Assembly (NCBI GenBank): GCA_002773975.1
Contig: PEZR01000018.1
Location: forward strand, 1 to 7,894
Direction of reading: 5' to 3'
DNA length: 7,894 bases
Source of the DNA: Bdellovibrio sp. CG10_big_fil_rev_8_21_14_0_10_47_8
Lineage (GTDB): Bacteria; Bdellovibrionota; Bdellovibrionia; Bdellovibrionales; Bdellovibrionaceae
This document shows, piece by piece, positions 1-6,501 of this stretch. A model generated the notes under the pieces. The model worked only from the letters and a program-made list of their open reading frames with translations. It ran no database searches and had not been told where the DNA came from. Numbering within the stretch: position 1 is the stretch's first letter; the number at the start of each line of letters is the position of its first letter. Position numbers and translations under genes: made by a program.

Positions 1-347
1 TCTATGGCAGCACCAAACATTATGTTCACAACTTCACTCTGGCCCTGGCGGCTGAATACAAAGACAGCAACATTCACATCACCTGCGTGAACCCCGGCGC
101 CACAGAAACTGAATTCATCGCCCGTGCAACAGCTGGAATTCGTCCAATTGGACAGCTGGGCTTGATGAAAAGCTCAGTGGTCGCTTCAATGGCTATTCGC
201 GCGATGAAAAAACATCAGACCAACATCATCACAGGTTGCTTCAATTGGATTACCGCACATTTTCTGTCTCTGCTGCCAAAGTCCATGGAGATTTGCCTAT
301 CCCACCGAGTGATGGAAAGCGCTGTGCATTGGAAACCTAAGGCCTAA
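1..347 (+). CDS. Short-chain dehydrogenase/reductase, C-terminal part (5' end outside window)
   Basis: The first whole codon is at base 3, and the frame is open from the window edge to TAA at 345-347. The visible protein opens with YGSTK, the catalytic YxxxK of the classical SDR fold. About 25 residues later comes NPGATETEF, the usual PG-x-x-x-T segment after the sixth beta strand that contacts the nicotinamide nucleotide. The tail (a helix with a KKH turn, then IITGCFNWITAHFLSLLPKS) resembles the C terminus of DltE/YqjQ-type SDRs (COG0300), whose end often contains a hydrophobic stretch followed by a Pro. The Rossmann nucleotide-binding half lies upstream of the window. The enzyme would be a NAD(P)-dependent oxidoreductase; the substrate cannot be read from this part. 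The GTG at 87 is an internal Val codon, not a start, because the catalytic motif lies before it. Family assignment is firm; subfamily is tentative. Confidence 0.88.
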   Translation, partial: YGSTKHYVHNFTLALAAEYKDSNIHITCVNPGATETEFIARATAGIRPIGQLGLMKSSVVASMAIRAMKKHQTNIITGCFNWITAHFLSLLPKSMEICLSHRVMESAVHWKPKA

Positions 348-402
348 ACTTCTCAGCCAAAGCCTTGACGATGTTGAATGCACTTATGTTAGCCTGAGCG
401 GC
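348..402 (+). promoter_or_regulatory. Short intergenic leader of the barrel gene, possible weak promoter
   Basis: Fifty-five bases separate the SDR stop from the barrel start. TTGACG at 365-370 matches a sigma-70 -35 box in five of six positions. The best -10 candidate at a workable spacing (TTAGCC, 389-394) is poor, and TATGTT at 385-390 is better in sequence but only 14 bases away. GAGCGG at 396-401 is the only Shine-Dalgarno-like stretch. It sits 1 base before ATG 403 and 7 bases before ATG 409, so initiation at 409 is possible. No terminator hairpin with a T-run follows the SDR gene, so read-through transcription is plausible. Confidence 0.25.
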
Positions 403-1701
403 ATGAAAATGACCGTCAGCCTAACCATATTGTGTTTCATCATGCTCGGTTCGCCGAAACTTTTTGCCACTGCAGAAATTCAGGGCCAAACGGCGATCTT
501 TGCTTCAACGATGCCAAATTTCAACTCTCCCAATCTTTCGCGGGAATCCGGTGGTGCTGAGCTGAATTTGACAACTGCTATTCGCTGGGATCAGTATTGG
601 CGCGTGCAATTCAGTCCCGAGATCAAGGCAGACGCCTTGACCAAGGATCCCAGCGAGCAATTTGTCTTTGAACCCAAAGAACTCAATCTGGAAAGAAAAA
701 AACTTTCCCAAAAACTAAAAGTTGGTTTCAGCCGAGTCAACTGGGAGGGCACAGATCTCGTCAATCCCATGGACATCGTCCATGCAAAAAATTACCGCGA
801 CCCTCTGAACAGCACCTCTCGAAGCTCAGCCGGAATTTTCTACTCTGACCAAATTAAAAGCGTCTCTTGGGACTTGATTTATATTCCGCTTCAAAGCAAA
901 GCCCTTTTTCCGGGCGAAAGCAGCCCCTGGTGGCCCCGCTCTCTGAACCTTCCGGTCGAGAACGACAACCTCGTCCTGCTCCTTCCCAATCAGGTCGATT
1001 ACCATGTCACCTCTGACGAAGTTCTCAATCATGCCCTTGATAATAACGTTGGACTTCGTGTTCAGTACCATGGGGATTCCTGGGATTTGAGTCTCGCCGG
1101 ATTTGATGGCAGCTCCTCGCCACCTCTTTTAATTCCCATTGTTACAACCACAGCCATCGAGGTTTACCCCCGTCAGATCTTCCAATTGCAAAATCCAGTT
1201 TTGATTCGACCGACCTATTACCGACATCGAGTTGCCGCCATGGCAACGGCAGTCACCACGGGCACATGGATCTTTCGATTCAGCGCTCAGCACGCACAGC
1301 CCCAGGGGGACTCGAGTTTTATTCCGGGATGGTCTGAATATGCGGTCCTCGGAGGAGAAAAAACACTCCCGCTATGGAAAAGAGATATCACCTTGCTCGC
1401 TCAAATATTATCTTCGCGAAGAGCTGAGAGCAGCGGACTTTCTGCCCTCTCGGGACTCTTGGAAAAATCTGTCATGCTTGGCTGGCGCTGGGCCTTTGCG
1501 GAAAAATGGACATGGACCTCCGCACTCTTTCAAGAGCAGACCACCTTCTCGACCTTCACCCATTCGGAATTGAGCTGGAGCTGGCGCGACAATTGGCGCC
1601 AGGACTTGGTCGTAGATCTATTTAGCGGGCCTGCGGACTCTGCCATCGGTGCCTATGACCGCAATGATCGTGTTCTCATTAAAACCAATTATTTGTTTTA
1701 G
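403..1701 (+). CDS. Probable outer-membrane beta-barrel protein of an MMPL-associated transport locus
   Basis: The 432-aa protein begins with a Sec signal peptide (hydrophobic 5-18, predicted cleavage ATA|E after residue 24). The mature chain is rich in alternating polar/hydrophobic stretches with many Trp and Tyr, and ends NYLF. A terminal Phe is the typical BAM-recognition end of an outer-membrane barrel. Residues 107-135 contain VGFSRVNWEGTDLVNPMDIV followed by a YRDPL motif (131-135). This is like the 'VGxxxxxWG...NPxDxxxxxDYxxPL' segment that I recall from barrel proteins encoded beside MMPL/RND transporters and LolA-like proteins (DUF1302-like group). At 432 aa it is shorter than the 500-600 aa usual for DUF1302. 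ATG 409 would give a protein two residues shorter but would remove Lys2, the only positive charge before the hydrophobic core, so 403 is kept. It converges with the gene at 1736-3199 with a 34-bp gap. The barrel nature is well supported; the family link is an inference, and the transported compound is unknown. Confidence 0.7.
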   Translation: MKMTVSLTILCFIMLGSPKLFATAEIQGQTAIFASTMPNFNSPNLSRESGGAELNLTTAIRWDQYWRVQFSPEIKADALTKDPSEQFVFEPKELNLERKKLSQKLKVGFSRVNWEGTDLVNPMDIVHAKNYRDPLNSTSRSSAGIFYSDQIKSVSWDLIYIPLQSKALFPGESSPWWPRSLNLPVENDNLVLLLPNQVDYHVTSDEVLNHALDNNVGLRVQYHGDSWDLSLAGFDGSSSPPLLIPIVTTTAIEVYPRQIFQLQNPVLIRPTYYRHRVAAMATAVTTGTWIFRFSAQHAQPQGDSSFIPGWSEYAVLGGEKTLPLWKRDITLLAQILSSRRAESSGLSALSGLLEKSVMLGWRWAFAEKWTWTSALFQEQTTFSTFTHSELSWSWRDNWRQDLVVDLFSGPADSAIGAYDRNDRVLIKTNYLF

Positions 1702-1735
1702 ACCAGGCTCTTGCTGATCCAACCGACAGCGACGA

Positions 1736-3199
1736 TCAATGCCAATCAACAAGAACAATCCCACTGGGCAGAACTCGAAGTCCCTGAGCCTGAATAGCCT
1801 GGGACTCAGTGACTTGAATATGTGGAATCTCCAGAGATGCCGACTGCAGGTGGGGGCTCGACTTCAAAGCCTTCATGATCTTGGACTTCGCGATTCGCTT
1901 GCGAGGATCGAATTCAATTCGATATTGGGGAAAAAAGGAATACTCTGATTGCATATCCAAGTCCGAAAAATTCACCTGAAGCTGACTGTCTTGCACCTGA
2001 AGATCTGCGACCGAGGACACACTTGTTTGCAAAAAAAGATAGTCCCATGTTTTGCCATCCCGCTCGGAGCGGATCCACGAGTTGATCAAAGCATTGACGT
2101 GAAACTGACTCCCGCCCTGCCACTGAATATCTGGTTTTTGGGCCGCTTGAACGGTCATATGAAATGGCGAATCCTTGGGATATTTCATCAAATCAGGCCA
2201 CACAAAAAATTGAAGGAATCGCGAGTGCATCAGACTTTTAAAGGCCGGAATATCCTGAAGCTCTACATCCCATCTCGCCCACTGACTGGCAACGCGGGCG
2301 AGGGCCAAAAATACATCCTGGGATAAAATCAAACTCGGAGCTGCACCCACCTGACTGAGGGTTTCATCACTGATTTCAAGATGGTGAGGCGTGACGGACA
2401 TGCCAGCACCTTGAATATGAATGAGGATATAAAATAACATTCCCTGCTCTGAAAGGGCCTCGACTCCCGTCAGCTCAAAACCGATTCGACGATCTGCCTT
2501 ACTGTAGATCCACTGCAAAGACCGCCAGTGATCAATCACCTGCTGCAACTGTTGATTCACTGTTGTTTGCAGATGAGACTTAACCTCATTCTCAATTTTT
2601 TTAGGATCCGCCAATTGACTTTGTATCTCGTTCTGAATCAGATCTGCAAACCCTCGAGGACCCTCACACTGAATTGGACTGATTTGCCAGGACCCCTGGG
2701 GCCAGTTGATCTGCAAATCCTTAAGTTCCGCGCCGATGCGATTTTCCTGAATGATCCAGGACCAAGAGGACAAAGCTGAGGCTTGCGTTTGGCGAATTGT
2801 GATTGGTTGGCAATTGGCTTCGAGATGAGTCCGCACGACGACTCCACCAATTACTTTTTCAATATCTTTTTGAAAATGAAAACTTTCAGTCGTCACTTCT
2901 ACAGACAGAAAATCAGACTCCAATTGAGTGTGCTGCTGCGACACTTCGGCTGCGCGAAGATCCAAATTGAGACTGAGCACCGCATTGGGCAGTTGCACTT
3001 CAAGACCCTGCGCCTGAACCGTCAAGTTGTTCAACGTAATCTGTGTCTTGATTGGAACCTGAGTCATCGAGTCCTTCACGTATGACCATGGCAATACAAA
3101 CGCAGACTCAAATTGACTCGCAGAAGGTTCTGCAGAGAATGAGACCTGAGGTATCAAGAGAGCGACAAAAAGACCCGATAGTATGCTTTGCAAAGACAT
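1736..3199 (-). CDS. Secreted protein, candidate bacterial BPI/TULIP-like two-barrel lipid-binding protein
   Basis: This gene encodes 487 aa. An ATG nine codons upstream (3224-3226) is in frame but has no ribosome binding site. The ATG at 3197-3199 follows GAGG with a 7-base spacer and gives a cleaner Sec signal peptide (hydrophobic 5-19, cleavage near residues 22-23). There is no transmembrane segment afterwards, so it is predicted periplasmic or exported. Residues about 45-180 are amphipathic strands with the only two Cys (C130, C178), likely a disulfide. A long helical stretch (184-225) follows. A second half (about 285-487) contains APSLILSQDVFLALARVASQ, then YPKDSPFHMTVQAAQKPDI, then paired strands ending with SLEIPHIQV. 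This order (N barrel, Cys before a long helix, 'lgls..ff' helix, 'P...i.v....pP', closing 'lp.v.v' strands) parallels BPI/LBP/CETP proteins of about 450-490 aa, in which each half is a TULIP barrel holding a lipid. I cannot run a profile search, so the fold is an inference. Otherwise it is a hypothetical periplasmic protein. Confidence 0.55.
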   Translation of the reverse strand: MSLQSILSGLFVALLIPQVSFSAEPSASQFESAFVLPWSYVKDSMTQVPIKTQITLNNLTVQAQGLEVQLPNAVLSLNLDLRAAEVSQQHTQLESDFLSVEVTTESFHFQKDIEKVIGGVVVRTHLEANCQPITIRQTQASALSSWSWIIQENRIGAELKDLQINWPQGSWQISPIQCEGPRGFADLIQNEIQSQLADPKKIENEVKSHLQTTVNQQLQQVIDHWRSLQWIYSKADRRIGFELTGVEALSEQGMLFYILIHIQGAGMSVTPHHLEISDETLSQVGAAPSLILSQDVFLALARVASQWARWDVELQDIPAFKSLMHSRFLQFFVWPDLMKYPKDSPFHMTVQAAQKPDIQWQGGSQFHVNALINSWIRSERDGKTWDYLFLQTSVSSVADLQVQDSQLQVNFSDLDMQSEYSFFPQYRIEFDPRKRIAKSKIMKALKSSPHLQSASLEIPHIQVTESQAIQAQGLRVLPSGIVLVDWH

Positions 3200-3280
3200 C
3201 AAATAACCTCGACTTAGATCTAGCATATCGGACGAAGGTCCAGAGAGGAAGAGAGTCTGAGAGATCTTTTTTCAAAGTTT
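3200..3280. promoter_or_regulatory. Divergent intergenic region between the TULIP-like gene and the MMPL gene
   Basis: These 81 bases must carry the start signals for both genes. On the minus strand, GAGG (complement of 3207-3210) is a well-spaced ribosome binding site for ATG 3199. On the plus strand the stretch 3241-3264 is almost purely purine with SD-like runs (AGAGAGGAAGAGAG at 3242-3255). The nearest purine run to ATG 3281, TGAGAGA ending at 3264, is 16 bases away, so translation of the MMPL gene appears weakly primed. The palindrome AGATCT occurs twice (3216-3221 and 3262-3267). I see no convincing -35/-10 pair on either strand. Shared control of the two divergent genes is plausible from the layout only. 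Confidence 0.35.
3207..3210 (-). promoter_or_regulatory. Ribosome binding site that fixes the start of the TULIP-like gene
   Basis: Read on the minus strand this is GAGG followed by TTATTTG and then ATG (3199-3197). The 7-base spacing is near optimal, whereas the upstream in-frame ATG at 3226-3224 has no purine tract at a useful distance. This moves the start nine codons in and leaves a normal signal peptide. Confidence 0.7.
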
Positions 3281-6250
3281 ATGAAAGACGAAAAATTTGC
3301 CAAACTTTTTTCGCTTTTTGTCACTGTGACACTTTTGGGACTGTGCCTATTTTCTTTTTTACAGTTAGGAAAAATTAACACGGCCTACAGCTTCGAGGAT
3401 TTTTTCCCTCGAAATCACCCTTTGCTGGAACAAAGTCGCCAAATCCGTCGAACTTTTGAGCTGGATGAACGATCTAGCTTTCTCGTCGTTCTAGAACGCA
3501 AAGGCGATCTGACATGGCTAACCCCTCCAGCGATGAAGGAATTGAAGGAGGCCACAGAACTGGCCAACCAACAAATCGGAGTCAACCACAGTTTATCCCT
3601 GGCGACGCTGGAAGGGGCCCTTGACGAGGACTCAAGCCTAGTGATCGGTCCTCTTTACGATCGACTGGATCCCAAGAAATGGACGGAGTTCACCGCCTCC
3701 AATCCACTGATCAGATCGCAACTGATCTCGGAAGACTATCGATCCGCTCTGTTGTTGGTCACGCCCGATGACCTTGACCCCGGGGCTCAGCTTGAATTGT
3801 CGAAAACACTGTCTCGGGAAATCTCGGCGGCTCTACCAAATGTCACTGTTGAAACTGGAGGAGGCCCTGCTATTCAAGGCCGCTTCTCCGAGCGCCTCTT
3901 TGCGGAGCTCAAACTTTTTGTCTCTCTCAGTTTTATCGCCTTCGGCCTGGTTTTTTTGGTTTTCTTTCGAGGACTTTCAGCCTTTCTTCTCACCTTACTT
4001 AGTCTCTTTATTAGCAACATCACGGTTCTGGGTGGGCTCGCATTCTTTCGAATTCCATTTTCTGTTTTGCTCTCTACTCTTCCCATCATAATCAGCATCT
4101 CTCTCATCTCGGTCATGATTCACTCTCTCCATCGATGGGCAGAGATCCTTAAGGAGGCCGACCATCCCTTTGATTTTATGGAAAAATGGCGCCTCACTCA
4201 GAAGGCTCTGCGTGAAATGTTGTTGCCAAATTTTTTGGGCAGCACCACGACCGCTATTGGATTTGCAACTCTTTGTTTTACAGATATTCCTTTGATTCGC
4301 CAATACGGCTGGGTCGTTGCCACTTCGGTGATGGTCGTCTGGGGACTGACTCAACTGCTTTTGATGGCCTTCATGTGTTTCACCAAACCAACTCTCAGGG
4401 GATGGACGGAAAAAAAATCCTATTGGACTTTGACTATTTTAAAAAATAGTCGCGCGTTTTTCCTGGGCCTTCTTGTTCTCGCCGTGGGCATGGCCTTGGC
4501 TGGCAGAGACATCACCTTCTCGGGCAGACTTTTTGACGACCTTCCCAAAAATGAGCTCGTCCGCCAAGCAACAGACAGCATTGATAATAACCTGGGCGGA
4601 GTGATTACTTATGATGTGGTTCTAACCTCCCCACAGGATAACTTCTGGAAAAATCCAGACAATCTAAAGCTACTGGATCAAAGCAATCAAGAGATTCGAA
4701 AAATACCGTCGATTGGGAGCTCGATCTCGGTCCCAGATTTTCTGCCTCAACCTCGGCCGAAGACTTTGCAGGGTGTGGCCGAATTTTTGTTCATGTATTC
4801 TTTGGCCCAGAACAACCCGCTCAAAAATTACATCACAGAGAATGGCAGATCACTCAGAATCTCTATTCGATTTCACGACTTCCCCTCGGATGAGATCAAT
4901 TCAACCAGAGAAACAATTCAGTCTTTAATGAAAAAAACATTCCCCGAGTTGTTGTTTCAAGACTCTGGGCACGGAGTCATCAGCCACACTTTGAACCGCG
5001 AGGTTTCGAAAGGCCTGATCACTGGATTCTGGCACTCATTAGTTCTCATCGGATTGTTGTTGATGTTGATCTTTCGTTCACTGAGGTGGGCGTTGGTTTC
5101 CTGTTTACCCAACTTGATTCCGCCGGCAATCTTGCTGGGGTTGATGGCCATTGTGCAAACACCGATCAAGCCGGGAATCGCATTGATCTTTTCAATTGCG
5201 CTGGGTCTGGCCTTCAACAATACGGTCTATCTGCTGAGTCGTTTGAAAAGATTGATTGAGGAAAAGAAAATTTCTAGCTTGCCGCTGCGCCGAACTCTGC
5301 TGCAAGAGGGCAATCCCTGCTTATTTGAAACACTTATTATGTTCTGTGGCTTTGTCATTTTTCTGAGCTCGGACTTTCGTGCCAATCAAATGTTTGGCAT
5401 CTATATGGTGCTTTCAATCGTTGCCGGGGCCTTGGGGGATCTTGTATTCTTACCAGCAATGCTCCAATTGTATCCGGGGCTTCTCAATAAACCGCTGAGG
5501 AAAGTATTTATGCCTTTAGCTTTGATTTTTATTTTTGTATCTCTTCTGTTTTCTCCGATTGCTCATGCGGAAAAGGCGGCGTCCAATTTATTGAAGCAAG
5601 TGCAAAAACAGGTCGATGCCAAGGATGATCAAGCTTTGGTAAAAATGAATATTATCGAAGCCAATGGCGAGATTAAAACGCGAACGATGAAGCTACAGAC
5701 ACTGCGTGGAAAAAAATCCTACGCCTTGGTTCGAATTGAATCGCCGGCGGATATTCGAGGCACGGCTTTGTTGTCTGAGATTCAGGGTGACGAGGAAAAC
5801 CAGTGGCTCTATCTTCCATCGACTAAACAGGTTCGCCGAGTGGTGAATGCAAAAAAAGGGGGCGGAGTCCTGGGCTCAGAGCTCACTATTAATGATCTAA
5901 ACTCCACGGCCATCCGCGCGGCAGAAGTAAAAATTCTCAAAAAAGATGCCAAGGGCACTGTGCTCGAGGTCAACCCAAAGGCCGGCACCAGTATTTACAG
6001 TCGTGTACTGATATTGATCTCGGCGAAAGATTTGCTTCCAACAAAGACTGAATATTTTCAGAAAAACAAAGTCGTCAAAACTGTCGATTTTTTAAACTAC
6101 ACAAAAATCAATAACGTCTGGCGATCCCAACTCATCCAAGTCCGCAATCTGTTGAACAAACGGGGCACAGACCTGGAGCTCTCAGACCTCAAGGTCAACT
6201 CAGGCCTGACAGAAGAAGCCTTCACAGTAAACACCCTAAAAACCGACTAA
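3281..6250 (+). CDS. MMPL/RND inner-membrane transporter fused to a C-terminal LolA-like outer-membrane lipoprotein-sorting domain
   Basis: The protein has 989 aa and two parts. Residues 1-730 form a full RND/MMPL permease. TM1 is at about 9-29 and the first periplasmic loop at about 30-210, ending in the typical GGGP segment. TM2-6 span about 212-367, TM7 is at 391-408, the second loop at about 409-580, and TM8-12 span about 582-730. The repeated 'TT..GF..L....ip..r..G' element is at 322-343 and a degenerate copy at 683-706. Residues 764-989 match the LolA-like family PF17131: WLYLPSTKQVRRV (842-854), GSELTINDL in place of the usual GSDFTYEDL (865-873), and a closing T-D-L-x-x-S-D-L...Ft...L end. 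Proteins of this family are normally separate periplasmic lipid carriers of about 240-260 aa. The joint (744-763) looks like a signal peptide ending AHA|E, so the carrier would be in the periplasm. The usual acidic relay residues of TM4 and TM10 are absent (S277; N646/N647). The likely role is extraction or delivery of lipid or another hydrophobic substrate across the envelope; the substrate is unknown. Confidence 0.88.
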   Translation: MKDEKFAKLFSLFVTVTLLGLCLFSFLQLGKINTAYSFEDFFPRNHPLLEQSRQIRRTFELDERSSFLVVLERKGDLTWLTPPAMKELKEATELANQQIGVNHSLSLATLEGALDEDSSLVIGPLYDRLDPKKWTEFTASNPLIRSQLISEDYRSALLLVTPDDLDPGAQLELSKTLSREISAALPNVTVETGGGPAIQGRFSERLFAELKLFVSLSFIAFGLVFLVFFRGLSAFLLTLLSLFISNITVLGGLAFFRIPFSVLLSTLPIIISISLISVMIHSLHRWAEILKEADHPFDFMEKWRLTQKALREMLLPNFLGSTTTAIGFATLCFTDIPLIRQYGWVVATSVMVVWGLTQLLLMAFMCFTKPTLRGWTEKKSYWTLTILKNSRAFFLGLLVLAVGMALAGRDITFSGRLFDDLPKNELVRQATDSIDNNLGGVITYDVVLTSPQDNFWKNPDNLKLLDQSNQEIRKIPSIGSSISVPDFLPQPRPKTLQGVAEFLFMYSLAQNNPLKNYITENGRSLRISIRFHDFPSDEINSTRETIQSLMKKTFPELLFQDSGHGVISHTLNREVSKGLITGFWHSLVLIGLLLMLIFRSLRWALVSCLPNLIPPAILLGLMAIVQTPIKPGIALIFSIALGLAFNNTVYLLSRLKRLIEEKKISSLPLRRTLLQEGNPCLFETLIMFCGFVIFLSSDFRANQMFGIYMVLSIVAGALGDLVFLPAMLQLYPGLLNKPLRKVFMPLALIFIFVSLLFSPIAHAEKAASNLLKQVQKQVDAKDDQALVKMNIIEANGEIKTRTMKLQTLRGKKSYALVRIESPADIRGTALLSEIQGDEENQWLYLPSTKQVRRVVNAKKGGGVLGSELTINDLNSTAIRAAEVKILKKDAKGTVLEVNPKAGTSIYSRVLILISAKDLLPTKTEYFQKNKVVKTVDFLNYTKINNVWRSQLIQVRNLLNKRGTDLELSDLKVNSGLTEEAFTVNTLKTD
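5497..5512 (+). promoter_or_regulatory. Internal in-frame ribosome binding site and start for the LolA-like domain
   Basis: GAGGAAAG at 5497-5504 precedes ATG 5510 (residue 744); the core GAGGA ends 8 bases before the ATG, an ideal distance. The codons that follow encode MPLALIFIFVSLLFSPIAHA then EKAA, a textbook signal peptide with an A-x-A cleavage site. Initiation here would yield a separate 246-aa exported LolA-like protein, the usual length for stand-alone family members. This could be a relic of a gene joined to its upstream neighbour by loss of a stop codon, or a working second start producing two proteins from one frame. Confidence 0.55.
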
Positions 6251-6409
6251 GTTAATAAGCGCCTTCCCTCCTTTGGTAGCAATAGCGCGTCAATATTCAA
6301 TGCTATTGGTGCATTAAATGGGAATCAGAACCTGATTTTCATTTTATGAGGTCTCGCAACCAGTTTGCGACGCCGTGTTGCTACCAAAGGAGGGAAGGCA
6401 CTTATTAAC
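6251..6409. repeat. 159-bp element with 32-bp terminal inverted repeats and three internal hairpins
   Basis: The left arm (6251-6282) and right arm (6378-6409) are reverse complements over 32 bases with one mismatch (C6260 against A6400). The ends read GTTAATAAG and CTTATTAAC. The interior folds into three hairpins: 6287-6312 (9-bp stem with two G-T pairs), 6316-6344 (13-bp stem, loop AAC, two G-T pairs) and 6354-6370 (6-bp perfect stem TCGCAA/TTGCGA). The element begins at the base after the MMPL-LolA stop codon. The right arm contains a perfect AAAGGAGG (6386-6393) paired with CCTCCTTT (6267-6274), i.e. a Shine-Dalgarno sequence opposite a copy of the 16S rRNA 3' tail. It encodes no protein. 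No target duplication is evident (GACTAA on the left, GGGGCT on the right). Candidates are a MITE-like non-autonomous element, a dispersed repeat that folds in mRNA, or a structured RNA. Copy number elsewhere would decide. Confidence 0.8.
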
Positions 6410-6423
6410 GGGGCTGGGCGTTG

Positions 6424-6501
6424 GTCTAGTTTTTGGCCTTTGGTCTTAAGTCCTTAGGCTAGGTTCCGAGAAGTTAACTAGACGAAAGAGGAGTCTAGTT
6501 A
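6424..6501 (+). promoter_or_regulatory. Leader with three copies of an 8-mer forming alternative stems around the ribosome binding site
   Basis: GTCTAGTT occurs at 6424-6431 and 6493-6500, and its exact reverse complement AACTAGAC at 6476-6483. The middle copy can pair with the last copy (9-nt loop, 9 bp including T6475 with A6501 of the start codon) or with the first copy (44-nt loop), but not both at once. The ribosome binding site AGAGGAG (6487-6493) is mostly in the 9-nt loop of the downstream hairpin and its last G is in the stem. Such exclusive pairing is the layout of a translation switch or attenuator. The sequence shows the complementarity; control is inferred. TTGGTCT is also repeated directly at 6421-6427 and 6440-6446. 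Confidence 0.5.

Noticed and set aside
436..438. Lipidation of Cys11 in the barrel protein
   Set aside because: The hydrophobic core would be too short before LTILC, and a normal signal peptidase I site (ATA|E) follows at residue 24.
1232..1573. 113-codon plus-strand frame inside the barrel gene
   Set aside because: Ser/Arg/Pro-rich out-of-frame translation typical of a shadow; the barrel frame is continuous across it.
6251..6409. Integron attC recombination site
   Set aside because: The ends GTTAATA and TATTAAC do not fit the GTTRRRY/RYYYAAC core sites, the stem is nearly perfect rather than bulged, and no cassette array or second site is present.
6251..6409. Intrinsic (rho-independent) terminator for the MMPL gene
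   Set aside because: The long stem is not followed by a T-run directly after the right arm; the first T-run is about 20 bases downstream after unrelated sequence.
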